Below, in pieces: positions 21,891-34,192 of a stretch of DNA of 64,000 bases (position 1 is the stretch's first letter; every line of letters starts with the position of its first letter). This stretch comes from Clonostachys chloroleuca (lineage: Eukaryota > Ascomycota > Sordariomycetes > Hypocreales > Bionectriaceae). Under the pieces are notes generated by a model. It saw only the letters and a program-made list of their open reading frames with translations. It made no database searches and was not told the DNA's origin. Position numbers and translations under genes: made by a program. The stretch covers positions 7,812,001-7,876,000 of the forward strand of contig JBANAY010000003.1 of assembly GCA_037952775.1 (NCBI GenBank), in the 5' to 3' direction.

Positions 21891-22923
21891 AATTTACGAC
21901 ATGAGGGTTAGACAATGAGAATCTTTATACTGGCCCGTTATCCCACGTGCCATTGTTGAAATACTCCACATCAACTTATTTTGCGTACCTCGTGGGACGA
22001 ATTGACGGAATGATGTTGACTGACATGAGAGTAGGCTGGGTTAGGTAAGACTGAGGTTGTTGCTGAGCGCACAATTGTGCGCTCAGCTTTCTGTCGGCAC
22101 ATCTGTGCGTACGCCATACTCTTGCACTTTGTAACACCTCAGCTAAGACTAAGATGCACTAGAATTGAACAATGCTACATAAATGGCAATCTACAGTCTC
22201 GATTGATTTGGACGATGACCATGAAATTTGTCATCCAACGCCTATCGATCACGGCGATAATAAATATCAGAATATCCGTGCTGATTCTCATTTGCAAGAG
22301 ATTTAGATATCCTGACGGTGAAGCATTGTAACCTATCCACATTATCGGGAGTTCCAATCACTCCTTTGCTCCTTGGAGAGCCCATGCGGATTCAACATGC
22401 ATCAATGATAAAATGGAAAGCAATGCCATTGAACATGCAATTCATTTATGTTTTAAACATAGTCTACGGAATATGTACCAACGGAATCGTCAAGCACAAC
22501 TAAAGTGAGTTGAACATGGCCATCAGGAACTCCAGCTCCCTTCCTGACACAGTTACAGATCTAGAATTCCATTAGATATCTTCGTTTACCTAGGCAAGTT
22601 GAAAAATTGCAAGCTTTGAGGCGAATGTATGAATCCGAGACTGTTTATACACGCTTCTAGTTGTGGGGGAATGGCATACCCTATAGACCTCTCCTCATAC
22701 CGTCCCACCTTGAGAATAATGTACGTTTTATAACAATTGTATAAAGCATGTGCTGGTATAACTTAAAGGAGAGCACGCCTTGTCCTGTTGCTGAATTACT
22801 GTGGACAACTATCACGAGTTCTTGGTTTTACTTTCCATCGCGTGGGAGCCTCGTGTGTTTGATTCTTGTTCACTTATCTGCCTCTCTATGGATGTTTAAA
22901 CAAGTGCTTGGGAGATTCGCGCA
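21891..22923. other. Intergenic, promoter of the C2H2 gene
   Basis: The region holds a perfect 26-bp palindrome (22062-22087). The remainder, about 22100-22900, is AT-rich and contains only short open frames without any recognisable domain. Confidence 0.5.
22062..22087. repeat. Perfect 26-bp palindrome
   Basis: GCTGAGCGCACAA is followed directly by its reverse complement TTGTGCGCTCAGC, with no spacer. It lies 172 bp upstream of the minus-strand C2H2 gene. It could be a dimeric-protein operator or extrude as a hairpin. Confidence 0.8.
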
Positions 22924-25578
22924 CTAAAGAGCACTTTGCTTCAAGAGCCCGTTGTCAGTGAGCCATTTGGTGACATTATCTCCGTCACGTTGAACCCATT
23001 TCTGCTTCGACTTAATAACATCCAGACTCTGCGCTAGGTCTAGAGTGAAAACGTCCGTATTCTTGTCCGCAAAGAATGCCTCTACCTCGGTGAGCTGGTG
23101 TTGCTTCGTCAATGAACTGGTCGATATAACAACGAAGTTTCCCAACTGCTTTCCAGACGGTAACCGCTTCACCATGACATCCCAAGTGGACTTCATCCAT
23201 GTCCACAGCGCCTCGATGCCGGCCCTGTGACTTCGGAGTCCGGTGATGACCATGTAAATATCCTGGGTTTTGACCTCATCGCTCAGGGCGAAATCTAGAG
23301 TACGCTGGATAAGATCCGGCTTCCTTGCGTAACCTAAGCATCGGAGCACGGTATTCCGCTCACTACTCTGCTTGGCTGTCTGGTACTCCTTTATGAGCGC
23401 ATCGTATTCGGCCTCGCCGCCGTACTTGAGAACAGTGGTAAAGACGCCCGAATGCATGTTCGGGTGAACAGCGGCCCTATTGCCTTGTGTGAACTCTTTG
23501 AACATGGCAAATGCAGCCGCCTTGGCTGGTTCGTATCCGCTCATGGCGGCTTTGGAAAACACCAGAGCCTTGAACTGTTGGACTGTATGGTCGTCCTTCT
23601 CAGTGATATCCCAGCCAATCTTGTCGGCGATGCGTGCAACCAGTTTTTGCTCGAGGGACTCGAGGGCCGCGTTGACATTGTCGGCTTCAAAGACCCAGGC
23701 TTGTCGAAGACTAGTAATGGAGTCGGTTATGACCTTCCATGGAATGTAAGCCTCTTCGGACTCGAAACTCTGAAGCAGGGACAATAGTGATGGTGAATCC
23801 TGGTAGCCGGCCGCTGTCAGAGCACTGGCATCGGCTATCAATCCGGCTCTGTCTTCGACACCCAGCAAGCCTGCCTTGACATTTTGTCCTAATTTTAGCA
23901 ACCGCTCGGGGGTGTACAGCGTACGGTATATACCAGAATGGCCCGAGTTGAACTTGAAAAAAGCAGTGTCTGGAATTGGTATCTCGGCTTCCCTGTCATT
24001 GAGCACAACATTTCGTTGGAGGCCATCTTTGGTCAGAAGACTGAGTGTAACCGGGTACAGCACCTCATCCTCGGCAGGTATAGCGTCCCCGGTTCGCAGA
24101 AAGCGGTTCTGCTTAACATGGACTTTGCCCTCGGCGCCATTTTCTGTCACAGTGATAACCGGATAGCCAACCTTCTTCGTCCAGATATCTGCGAGACGCT
24201 CAATATCTTCGCCACTCGCCTCGCTCAGGGCTCTCCAAAGATCTATAGACTGGGTGTTACCATAGGCATGTGTCTTCAAGTACTGGGTAACGCCCTTGAG
24301 AAACACCTCCTCTCCAAGGTAGACCGAAATCATGCGTAGAACTGAGGAGCCCTTTTGATACGAGATTGCGTCAAATATCTGGTTGATCTCGCTCGCCCGC
24401 TTCAAGGGTACTTCAATCGGGTGAGAGCTGCGGAGAGAATCCAAATTCAAAGCAGACTGAAGATCATTCACCACATAGCTGTGCCAAACCTTCCATTCCG
24501 GATAGAAGACGTTGGCCGAGTACCATGACATCCAGGTAGCGAACCCTTCCTTGAGCCAGAGCCCGTCCCAGAAATCCATGGTCACCAGGTTCCCAAACCA
24601 CTGGTGGGCAAGCTCATGCTGCACAACTTCTGTGACTCTTTGCTTTGTGGCGGCGCTTGATGCCTTCTCGTCAAAGAGCAGGTCGACGACTCGGAATGTG
24701 TTGAGGCCCCAGTTCTCCATGGCGCCGGCAGCGAAGTCAGGCACCGCGACCATGTCCATCTTGGGAAGAGGGTACGGGTTGTCGAACTGCTCCTCGTAGA
24801 ATCTCAGCGTACGTGCACCAAGCTCGGCTGAGTAGATGGCGTGCTCGACATTCTGATCAGGCGTGCAGTAGACCCTGACTGGCACGCGGAAATTGGTAGA
24901 CTCGTAGTATTTGAGGTGGCCAATGACAAATGCGACAAGATATGTGGACATGAGGGGCGTCTTGTTATAGACGACAGCCTTCCGCTTCCCGCCAGTCACC
25001 TGGGAATCGACGTCCTTTTGAGAGGCAGGATCCATGTTGCTCAGGCAGATCATGTCGTGATCTGCCATGAGGGTTACCGTAAAGGTCGCTTTGAGGGCCG
25101 GTTCGTCAAAACATGGGAATGCACGGCGGGCATCGGTGGGTTCCATCTGGGTAGTCGCGATGTATTTGAGGTTTCCGTTCTCGTCCTTGTAGGAAGACCG
25201 GTAGAAGCCAGCCATTTTGTCATTTAGAACGCCAGTGAAGCGCTGGGTAAGGTTCAGCTTCTGGCCCGCCGGGATTTGTTGGCCTAGCTTGACGGTCTGC
25301 ACACTGTCGGCCTCAGTGTACTCAAGCCCAGGCGAGAAGATGGCCACCCCCTCATCGGTTTCTACGGAGGTCTCATGGATCTCAAGATCGAGCTTGTGCA
25401 AAGCGATGGAGGCCGTTTCCCGCACCACATCTAGGTGGATCGTAACAGTCCCTTCGTACTTGAACGTGGCGAAATTGGGCTCCAGGGTAATTTCGTAGTG
25501 TCGCGGAATCACGTTGGTGGGCAAAGCCTCTCGGCCACTCTGCCCACCGCTCCCTGGACTAGCATTGCGAGACTCCAT
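22924..25578 (-). CDS. M1-family zinc aminopeptidase (Ape2/Aap1-like)
   Basis: A single-exon 884-residue metallopeptidase that removes N-terminal residues from peptides, usually cytosolic. The exopeptidase motif GAMEN is at residues 285-289. The zinc site HELAHQW starts at 321 (His321, Glu322, His325) and the third ligand Glu344 lies in LKEGFATW, giving the canonical HExxHx18E spacing. The N-terminal beta domain, catalytic domain and C-terminal ERAP1-like helical domain (about 540-870) are all present and the length is that of yeast Ape2/Aap1. There is no signal peptide or membrane anchor. This looks like a conserved housekeeping gene amid accessory neighbours. Confidence 0.95.
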   Translation of the reverse strand: MESRNASPGSGGQSGREALPTNVIPRHYEITLEPNFATFKYEGTVTIHLDVVRETASIALHKLDLEIHETSVETDEGVAIFSPGLEYTEADSVQTVKLGQQIPAGQKLNLTQRFTGVLNDKMAGFYRSSYKDENGNLKYIATTQMEPTDARRAFPCFDEPALKATFTVTLMADHDMICLSNMDPASQKDVDSQVTGGKRKAVVYNKTPLMSTYLVAFVIGHLKYYESTNFRVPVRVYCTPDQNVEHAIYSAELGARTLRFYEEQFDNPYPLPKMDMVAVPDFAAGAMENWGLNTFRVVDLLFDEKASSAATKQRVTEVVQHELAHQWFGNLVTMDFWDGLWLKEGFATWMSWYSANVFYPEWKVWHSYVVNDLQSALNLDSLRSSHPIEVPLKRASEINQIFDAISYQKGSSVLRMISVYLGEEVFLKGVTQYLKTHAYGNTQSIDLWRALSEASGEDIERLADIWTKKVGYPVITVTENGAEGKVHVKQNRFLRTGDAIPAEDEVLYPVTLSLLTKDGLQRNVVLNDREAEIPIPDTAFFKFNSGHSGIYRTLYTPERLLKLGQNVKAGLLGVEDRAGLIADASALTAAGYQDSPSLLSLLQSFESEEAYIPWKVITDSITSLRQAWVFEADNVNAALESLEQKLVARIADKIGWDITEKDDHTVQQFKALVFSKAAMSGYEPAKAAAFAMFKEFTQGNRAAVHPNMHSGVFTTVLKYGGEAEYDALIKEYQTAKQSSERNTVLRCLGYARKPDLIQRTLDFALSDEVKTQDIYMVITGLRSHRAGIEALWTWMKSTWDVMVKRLPSGKQLGNFVVISTSSLTKQHQLTEVEAFFADKNTDVFTLDLAQSLDVIKSKQKWVQRDGDNVTKWLTDNGLLKQSAL

Positions 25579-26048
25579 GATTCCCCAGAATATGTAACTT
25601 TCTAGTGCTCCGTGGTCAAAACGGTGGGAAGAAGGTGGAGGGGAAATCTGAAGCGGTGGTGCGGGTTTGAGAACTGAGGTGGGGAAGGGCAGAAAATGGG
25701 GAATTTGTAGCCCAAAGGTTAGCTTCCTGTTCGGCAGTCGCCTTGTGATCTAGTTCCTTCCTCGAAGTAGATCTAGGCCGAGGCTAAGATATTAACTTTG
25801 AGACGAGACCTTGCAGAGCAATGTGATGTCAACGGCGAGGGCGCAAACACGATACCCAGGACGCACTATGAGAGTATTTTGGGCAAAGCGGTGAGCAGAT
25901 CACTCTGTCTGAGCTTATTCATCAAGGCAGAATAAGTCCTTAGATGATCTCCGCCACATTACACTCCGCTTGTCGCACGGTATTTCTGTTCTTTGTGGAA
26001 AAATCTTGTTCTTTATTGACCGTACCTCGAGAAATCGCGAACCAACAG
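25579..26048. other. Intergenic between two minus-strand genes
   Basis: It should contain the aminopeptidase promoter and the 3' end of the Zn2Cys6 gene. No motif that I can support. Confidence 0.45.
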
Positions 26049-27698
26049 CTAGGATGCTGTGATCAACGCCTCAAATCGCCCCGGTGCGTAGCTATCCAAT
26101 TCTTTGAACAGATCTAAAAGATACTTTTTCTCCTTGTCGTTGGCAATTTCGAGAGTCAGCGCAAACGCATCTTGGTGGATGTTGGCTAGGAAGAGTTTGA
26201 CCTTTCGCACGAACGGGATGAATTTCCACAATTGATAACACCTTGTCTTGAAGGAAGCGTACAGAGCTTGTGAATCGAAAAGCTGGTAGGCAGAACTCCA
26301 CTTGTAGCGCAACTGAAGGAGACATAGGTGAAGACTGACAAACGAAATAAGAGATTGAACCAGGTTGGTCGACGAAAAGTGATAGCAAGTCCCGTGAATA
26401 AACATTGGGTCATCTACCTCAGTGACAGCCCCCAGCTCCATCGCCTTAGCCATTGCCGAGGAGCTGGTTTTCCCTGCTGCAGCTTCCATATCACGGAGCT
26501 CAGTGGCCATTTTCGAAACGAGCGGTGATATATCAATTCGTCGGGCCTTGTCAGATGGCGTGTTAATGGCCATCATTCCTCGCATAATCTCGGGTAGCCT
26601 CTGAGAAACGTGGTTATATTGCGTGAGGGAGGACGCTAGCATTGGCTGCAACTCTTTGATTCCAATATAATCCGTCATACAGGCTACAATGGCGTCCTTC
26701 CAAGCTGGATCATCTAGCATGGTGTTCCAACCAGTTTTGACCCAATATGGTATCTATATCCCGAGGTCAATATACTAGCTTGGTCTCAATTTAGAAGAGA
26801 ATGAAAGTCCAAAGTGGGAAATGATAAGGTGGATGAAGCTACAAAATATTTTTCATACCAATATTGAATAGCATTCACAAAGTAGGCTTGCATAGAATTT
26901 ATCATCCGGTTTAGGAGGACCGAGCCTGGCTAGCAGACTAGCAATCCCCTTCTCGTGCATGAAGCGACGATCTCCAGGATCGAAGAGGTCTTCTGTTCTC
27001 TGCAAGATGGCGATAGATGCCAAAGTCTCCACTGAGATGGCGTGGTCTGTCTCAAGCGTACGGGATAAGCTGCGAATAGCCTTGCCATACAAAGGCATAC
27101 TGATAAACTCGGTAGTTGGTGTCTTGGAGCGGTAAGATGCCCACACAGAGCAGAGAAGCGCAATGGAGTCCCGGAGACTGGCATTTCCGTCCAATCGCCT
27201 TGGGAAGTCTTCCAATCGCGCCGTCTGCATGATCATCCGCCGTTCAGGAGCATTATCGATATGATGCACGAGCCGAGCAGCGATGCGATCTGCCGAGGTG
27301 GTCATGGTGGGCCGGGGTTGGGCAAGACGAAACGACATGATGTAACCGGAATGTGCTTGACGGGATGTACCAGGGATCGATGATTGGGAAATGCGCTGGA
27401 GCTGGAATGAACTTTGTGACCGATCTCCCGAGCCGCCGGCGTTGGGTTGAACTGGCTGGCTGTGATTCGGACGCCGTCCCCCATGCACGAATCTGACCAG
27501 CTCAGTTGGGCCCGTGCAGGCGATACCGTGCCTCTTGCATTTCTCGCATGATGGCCAAGTCTCATCGCACTGGCGCCTGCGTTAGCCTTCACTGAATGCC
27601 TCCATATATCGATGGAGCAGGGTATGGGGGAGGAGGGTAACCTTGATCCTACGAAGTTTGCAGTTGGAGCATCCTCGTGACCTGGGTATTCCAGGCAT
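26049..27698 (-). CDS. Zn2Cys6 transcription factor
   Basis: A 490-residue regulator. Exons on the minus strand: 27698-27642, 27569-26859, 26753-26049; introns 72 and 104 nt. The binuclear zinc cluster is split by intron 1: CSNCKLRRIK plus CDETWPSCEKCKRHGIAC, with spacing CX2CX6CX6CX2CX6C. The rest resembles the C-terminal part of Fungal_trans_2-type regulators, with hydrophobic helices and no recognised ligand domain. It is divergent from the NACHT-ankyrin gene across about 780 bp, so the two may share control sequence; this is inference. Confidence 0.88.
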
Positions 27699-28478
27699 TT
27701 CACAAGCAATGATTCGCTGATTGATATCAGCCGTTTTGAATTGATTAATTGATGCAAATTGTTGCGATTTGTGATGGTGGAAGATTGACCGATGAAGCAA
27801 ATCATGCTTCGGGCCACTTAGTTGGCCTCCCCTGGAAACTTCAGGTCACTGGAACATTTATTAAGCCTAACCGCCCAATGGAAACAGCGTGTTCTCGAGT
27901 GTCGACGAAATTAACATGCAAATCGGTGTTAGTCATCAGGACCATAACCTCTGGCCATCCAGGATCACTGTTCAGGAAATAGACCGATCATACCCAAGCC
28001 CAAGATTCAACAATGCAACGATACCCCGCACTGCGACATGAGCTGTTGCGCTAGCACATTTTGTGAGAGAAATGTAGGTCCTCAACTAGGTATTTTCCAG
28101 CAAACGGAGCAGATCCTCTCTGTGTATCACATCGAAGAACTAAGCGCATGGATTTAGAGGCAAGACCGGTTGGGGCCTAAGTATTTCCTGGAATACGGAT
28201 AATAATGTTGAGTGACTGAAGATAATAAAGCTATATTGGCTGAATCTGGCCTTGAGTATGCCTTTGTTGATCCTACCCCGCAACACCGCAGCTGAAATGC
28301 AGATAGTGGCCTCACTGTGAGCCCGCAAGGCAGTTTTACATAATCTCAGCTGAATCTCAGCCGACTCTCAGATCCCTCTCCTGGAAATTCATATCAAACA
28401 ACGACGTTCTGCAGAGTGGTGGCCAAACTGGAGACGGAATCACACAGATGCTTCGACCAAACCAGCTGGCTCATATCA
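27699..28478. other. Divergent intergenic region (Zn2Cys6 gene / NLR-like gene)
   Basis: No gene recognised. A three-copy 11-bp tandem array lies at 28342-28374, about 105 bp before the NLR-like ATG. Confidence 0.5.
28342..28374 (+). repeat. Three tandem 11-bp units around TCTCAG
   Basis: The units AATCTCAGCTG, AATCTCAGCCG and ACTCTCAGATC follow without gaps, so TCTCAG recurs every 11 bases (28344, 28355, 28366), about one helical turn. A cooperative factor-binding site in the NLR-like promoter is plausible but unproven. Confidence 0.55.
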
Positions 28479-31400
28479 ATGGACCCTCTCAGCACTACCG
28501 CCAGCGTCATCGCCGTTCTCCAGCTGACTTCCAAAATCGTCCAGTACCTCAACTCAGCCTCAGGTGCCACCAAAGAACGGAAAGCGCTCCGTGATGAGCT
28601 ACGGGCATGCGAACGCGTCCTGGAACAGCTCAAAGATAGATGCGACGAAGGAGACGGCGACACTGAATGGAATAGCAGCATTAAGGTGCTTGAAGGCCCG
28701 GATGGCCCGCTGGGTCGCCTTTGGGTTATGCTACAAAAAATGGAAGACAGGCTTCAGAGAAGAGATGGGCCAGCGGAGAGGTTAATCACGGCAGTGAAAT
28801 GGCCATTTATCCAGAAGGAGGTCAAGGAAATATTCGCAGCGATGGACCGGGAAAAATCGCTTCTGACGCTGGCTCTCAACGGTATCTCAGGGAAGCTGGT
28901 TCAGGAAATAAGGCGCACTGTCACTCAAAACCGCGAGGGTCTCAAGATTCTAGTCAATACATTGAACGCTCACGCGAACCAGACCCACATTCAACTAGTG
29001 GAATTACAGGAGGGAGTAGATCGGATTCAAGCGTCGCAGTCAAGTGTACAAGAGGATTTGATTCGGTTCCAGCAGTCTCAAGAGGAAAAGGAGCTCAATA
29101 AAGAGCGGGATGCTATTCTGGAATGGCTACCGACACTCGCACCTTCTACCCAGCATCGGGATATCATAGATCAGAGGCAACCTGGGACGGCGCAGTGGAT
29201 TTTCAAATCTCCGAAATTTAAGACGTGGTTGGAGGTTCAAGGGCAGACTCTGTTCTGTCCTGGCATCCCCGGCGCAGGGAAAACAATTCTAGCCGCCTCC
29301 GTGATTGAGCATCTCATATCACGGGCTTCGGATGTTAGTGAGATAGGTGTCGCATTCTTATTTTTCAGCTACCAGAGGCAGGAAGAACACAAGTTAAACA
29401 ACATCTTTGGGTGTCTTTTGAACCAGCTGAGCGCTAGTCGACCTACGCCTCCAGAATCCCTCCTGCGTCTTTACAAGAAGCATGTCAAACAGAAAGCACA
29501 GCCATCCCTCGCAGAAATTTTGAATTCTCTGCATGCTGTTTCAGCTGAATATTCCCGCGTGTTCGTCGTGATCGACGCAGTTGATGAGTACCAAATATCG
29601 AGTGGACAGCAACGCCAGTTCATTGAGAAAATCATCGAGTACCAGAAGAAGTGCAATATTAACCTTTTCGTAACCTCGCGGTTCATACCGGAGATTGCGC
29701 GATTTTTTGAAGGGGGCACGTCGTTAGAAATTCGGGCGACTCAAAGCGACATACAAACTTACCTTGAGAATCAAATGTGGCAGCTCCCAGCATTTGTGCA
29801 GAAAGATTCGGAACTACAGAAGGATATCATCACTGAAGTCTCTGGGGCTGTCCAAGGAATGTGAGTGGGTAAAAAAAAACCATTTGAACGAATTGTAAAT
29901 TCTAATGGCCTCTCTAGGTTTCTGCTCGCACATCTGCATCTTCAATCTCTCAGAGGCAAGAAGTCTCCCAAGGCTGTCCGGAACGCCCTTGAGAAGCTCC
30001 CGACTGGAAGCAATGCATATGATACTGCGTATGGTGAAGTCATGGAGCGAATAGACTGCCAGAACGACGACCAAAGGGAACTTGCCAAGGAGATTCTCCA
30101 ATGGGTAACTCTTGCGACTAGGCCCTTGACCACATCCGAAATCCAGCATGCAATTGCGATCGAGATAGGGGAAGCACGTTTCGACACTGACAACATAACG
30201 GAGATCCATGACATGCTCTCTGTGTGCGCAGGGTTGGTCACAGTAGACGAAGGGAGTGACATCATAAGATTAGTCCATTACACTGCTCAGGAGTACTTCG
30301 ATAGAACATCTGAGAAATGGTTCCATAACGCCCAAGAGAGAATTCTTCAGGTTTGCATAACATGCCTTTGCTACGAAAACGTCGAATACCATCCATCTGA
30401 GAGTATATACCTTGACAATGGGATACTTGACCGAGGTCGCACGTTCTATATCTACGCAGCGAGATGCTGGGGGCTCCATGCTCGGCATTTGAAAACACCG
30501 CATCAATCTGTGCTGCGCTTTTTAAGACAGAGGGCAAAAGTTAAGGCATCTTTCATGGCCCTTTTCTTGCCCGTCTCATCACTGATGAAGACGAATCGAA
30601 AGATACTCCTGCAAATTCAACGGCCCGTAACTGGTCTTCATTTAGCGGTTCACTTCAAGTTGACATCAACTGTCAAAATGTTGTTGGAAGAAAATGGCCC
30701 AAACTTGGACACGGATTCACCATTCGCGATTAATCCCGATGCCCGAGATTGGTGGTATTCACAGACGCCGTTGACATGGGCTGCCCAAGCTGGGCAAGAA
30801 GAAATAGTCAAGATATTGCTCTCACAGCCCATTGTCGATCCGAATTCCAAAGATAGGATAAATCAGACGCCATTGTTAGTCGCCGCAAAGGGTGGATTTC
30901 TAGGAGTTGTCAAGATTCTACTGTCGACTAAAGGTATTGAGCCTGACGTGAAAGATGTTGACGACCAGACGCCGCTAGCATGGGCAGCAGCAGGTGGAGA
31001 GGATGAAGTTGTCCAGCTCTTGGTTTCCACTCCGGGCGTGAATGTCGAATCAAGAGATTGGTCGAATGCAACTCCTCTGACGCTGGCTGCCTTTGCCAAC
31101 CATATTAAGACTATGAAGATACTGCTTTCTCTGCCAAACGTTGATCCCAACTCAAGAGACAATAACGAGCGAACACCGTTAGCTTGGGCTGCCAACAACG
31201 GAATGAGAGCCGCCGTGGAACTGCTTCTGGCAACACCAAACGTCGAACTTTCCCCAAAGGACAAGGCAGGTCAAACGCCGGCGCACTTAGCGGCGAGGAA
31301 TGGCCATCGAGAGATTGTCGAGATGTTGATAGTCGCAATCCAAGGTCGAAAGTCCATCGAAACCGATGTTAGAGTCCAGAAACCGGATCATCACACATAG
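28479..31400 (+). CDS. NACHT-ankyrin STAND protein (fungal NLR-like)
   Basis: A 954-residue STAND NTPase of the NLR-like class involved in non-self recognition and programmed cell death in fungi. Exons: 28479-29860 and 29918-31400 (57-nt intron). Residues 1-150 form a helical N-terminal domain of the Helo-like/SesA type (MDPLSTTASVIAVLQLTSKI). The NACHT P-loop GIPGAGKT is at about 263-270, with a Walker B-like VFVVIDAVDEY downstream and a winged-helix region. From about residue 690 five to six ankyrin repeats follow, several with a VDPNSRD-type linker. No HET effector or prion-forming motif is visible. The ligand would be read by the ankyrins; the executed response is unknown. Confidence 0.9.
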
Positions 31401-32876
31401 ACGCGACAGCAGGGGTTTCCCTCGAAAACATCAAGTTAAGGCGCATATCCCGAAATTAATTAATACGGAAGAATTTCTACGGTGGTAGGACAAAATTCCA
31501 ACGTATTTCGAACAGGCAATGAGATATACATGTAACTACAGGCTGGTTGAAGCCGTTCTATCTCTGTTGCTGCTTGCACTGGTTTGTATTCCGGCATCAC
31601 ACTTGGAGCAACTAGAAGGAAATGATCAAAGAAAATGTAGCAAGCCATTACGGTTATTTTTACTCAGACCCTTTTTTCGGGCATGTAATTAGCCTAGGAC
31701 AAGTTAGTGGTTTAGAAAGATGTTACAGCCTAGGTAATGCGTCCTTTGATTTCCAGCCAAGAGCTGGTTGATTTGATTTGGATCCTCCGTACCAGCATGC
31801 CCAGTATCACAAGTGTTATACCATATCAAAGCCCGGAACAGTTAAAGTTGCCCCAATAACGGTTGGGAAAAAAAGCCGGCTAATACGATTCCAGCCGCCG
31901 CAGACTTCAAACTGCATGTAAGGATAAGCTTGGAACTATAGGGAAAGCAGTTAAATATCATACATTCTCAACACGAACTGTAGCCCCGTACATGGTGACA
32001 ATGATGATACTTTAGCGTATTTCGTCGCTCAAATCGGTGACAGCGTATGGCAACGGTTACATGCAGATAGATTCAGAGATGTGGCTTGTTACAGAGGGTC
32101 TGTTAGTGAGCAGAGTCCCAAGCAGGTGTCAAGCGACAATGGTGCCGTGAAGATTGGCCAGCAAGGCCAGTGAGTTACTGGACGACATATCTGCGGTTAT
32201 GTTCTCTCATCGCTTTATCCCAGCAAAGTCCACTTAAATTGATATTTAATTCTCACCTCACTCTTTTGGAACACTCTTTTCCGCGGATAACGACACTATT
32301 AGCTTGCTGTGCGGGAGTTAAGTCTCCTTCCATGTCCGTTTCGAAAGTTGTATACACAACATAAGGAAAGAGACAGACGCCCTCTGTTCTAAAACAGTAA
32401 AGTAACGTTGATTATCTATTGATTTCGCTCGAAATTTGAAAGCGAGCGATGTATTGTGTGAGGAGCATTGGTAGAAAACAATTTACATTGTTCTTTCCCT
32501 TTATTTTATGTTTGTTTGCCCACATATTCATAAGGACCAGCAGATCGTAAAGTCAGAGACGGTGTTTGAGAACCGTTCTTCTTAGTCATATCGGTACCAA
32601 ACCCTCTCAGAGTTATTGTATGGTTAACAACTGATAAATAAAGAACAAAGGGCTTTAACAATGAACAGTCTGAGTGAAGATTACAATGTCTATGTGTAAG
32701 CTTAGTTCCATTACATGCAGATGGACAAGAATCCAAAAACTGGAAGCAAATCTTCACGATACCAAGTCTGGTTAGCTTTCATCCTGCCCTAAGACTAGCA
32801 AATCCCATCGTCAACGTGGTAATCCAGAGAAGGTGCTACATAACCATAAATGGTTTGATCACTTTGGTAGTCAACA
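31401..32876. other. AT-rich intergenic region
   Basis: About 1.5 kb lacking a supported gene. An 83-codon minus-strand frame at 32506-32757 contains several cysteines but no signal peptide or known domain. The NLR 3' region is followed by AT-rich sequence. Confidence 0.5.
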
Positions 32877-34192
32877 ATGGCAGCAACCCATCCGAGGTCA
32901 ATTTTGGAGTTGCTCACTCATCCCAATCCAGAAACAAGGCATCCGAATCTTGAAAGAAATACTTTATCGTTGAATCACGACTGGTATACCCCAGCGCGCA
33001 TTGTAGAGTGGGCTGACTTCCAAGACCTTCAAATCTTGAAGCAGTCATTCAAGGGCCGGCTATACGAGGAAGCCTGCGGTGAGCGCCAAGGTCTTCGATG
33101 CTTGCCTGAGATCTTCGATCATGAGAAGATCATTTGTGATGAGACACAAGCCCGTGGCTTGATTACACGATGGACTAAAGCTAATGTTTTAGCTGCTCAT
33201 AAGCCCATCGCAGAGGAGTTTCATCCACTGCTCTGGATCAGAGGGGCCCGCGCAGACGTGAAGAATGCCATGCCCCCTGCATCACCACGAAAACCTAAAA
33301 GGGCTATGCCGGACCGAGAAGCTAATAAACCAGCCAAAAGGCAAAGGACCACTCGTGGCTACCGTGGCATGCCGGATGATGGTGCGATCTTTCCGAGCAC
33401 GGAGCATTCTGATACGAAAAGCTCTAGACAAGAGAGGTTCCCAATGGAGTACAAGGTAGCATCAAAGTAGAAAAGCGCGTACTTGGCACCGCTACTCGAC
33501 AAAAACGGGGAGTAAGGAAAGGCAAACGGCGCCATATGCACCTCATGCCGATCAGACAAGCATTTTCTTATTGTGTCCAGAACATGTGTCGGTATGGATG
33601 CATCTTGACTGACAGAGAGCTTTTTCTTTTCCAAGTCAGCGTCCTCGGCGGCAAACCAGGTGAGTTTCAACCTCCACTGAGTAGTCGGAAGGAAGGTAGC
33701 TAAAGGATTTCATATTCAGACAATGTCGAAGACCTAAAAAGATACATACAAAAAGACGGGCAAATGGAATATGTCACAATACCATATAGCAACCATTGTC
33801 TCAACAGCTTCGAAGATTTTAATACTTGGACGACCAACCTGGCAATGTGGTTCATGCTCATCGTATGGGCACAATCCCACGAGCTGGGGTGGTCTTACCC
33901 ATCCTTCAGAGATTTCCCAGTCGGCAGCACACATTGCCAGGGAGCCCTCGTGATAAACGGAGAAACACCGGAAGGGTCTAACGAAACTGCTTGCCAGGAG
34001 GTGGAAGCGCGTGAAGATGGTGAAGTCGACGAAAATGGGGGCGACTCTCGTACTATTTTCGGCTCTGACACTTCTAAGGCGGCTGATGTTGGATCTAAAT
34101 GCACTGGGAGCGCCGAGCTCAATTCTGAGATTCCCAGAACAAAGCCCAAGAGGGATCGAAGGAAGGCCAAGAAGAGGAAGGCCAAGGGATAA
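32877..34192 (+). pseudogene. Uncharacterised fungal protein with ExK motif, one-base frameshift
   Basis: Exon 1 runs from ATG 32877 to 33659 and exon 2 from 33720 to 34192 (60-nt intron). The N-terminal 130 residues are helical and charged, then a Pro/Lys-rich basic linker leads to PMEYKVASK, where the frame meets TAG at 33468-33470. A second frame continues with SYCVQNMCRYGCILTDRELF and, after the intron, NLAMWFMLIVWAQ and a Lys/Arg-rich tail. One more A in AAA 33464-33466 restores 418 residues. I recall related hypothetical fungal proteins but no assigned function. The E-Y-K triplet recalls the (D/E)xK half-site of PD-(D/E)xK nucleases; this is speculative. It pairs with the kinase-like gene 440 bp downstream. 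Confidence 0.55.

Noticed and set aside
32506..32757. Cys-containing 83-codon minus-strand frame
   Set aside because: No signal peptide and no cysteine pattern of a known secreted family; not supported as a gene.
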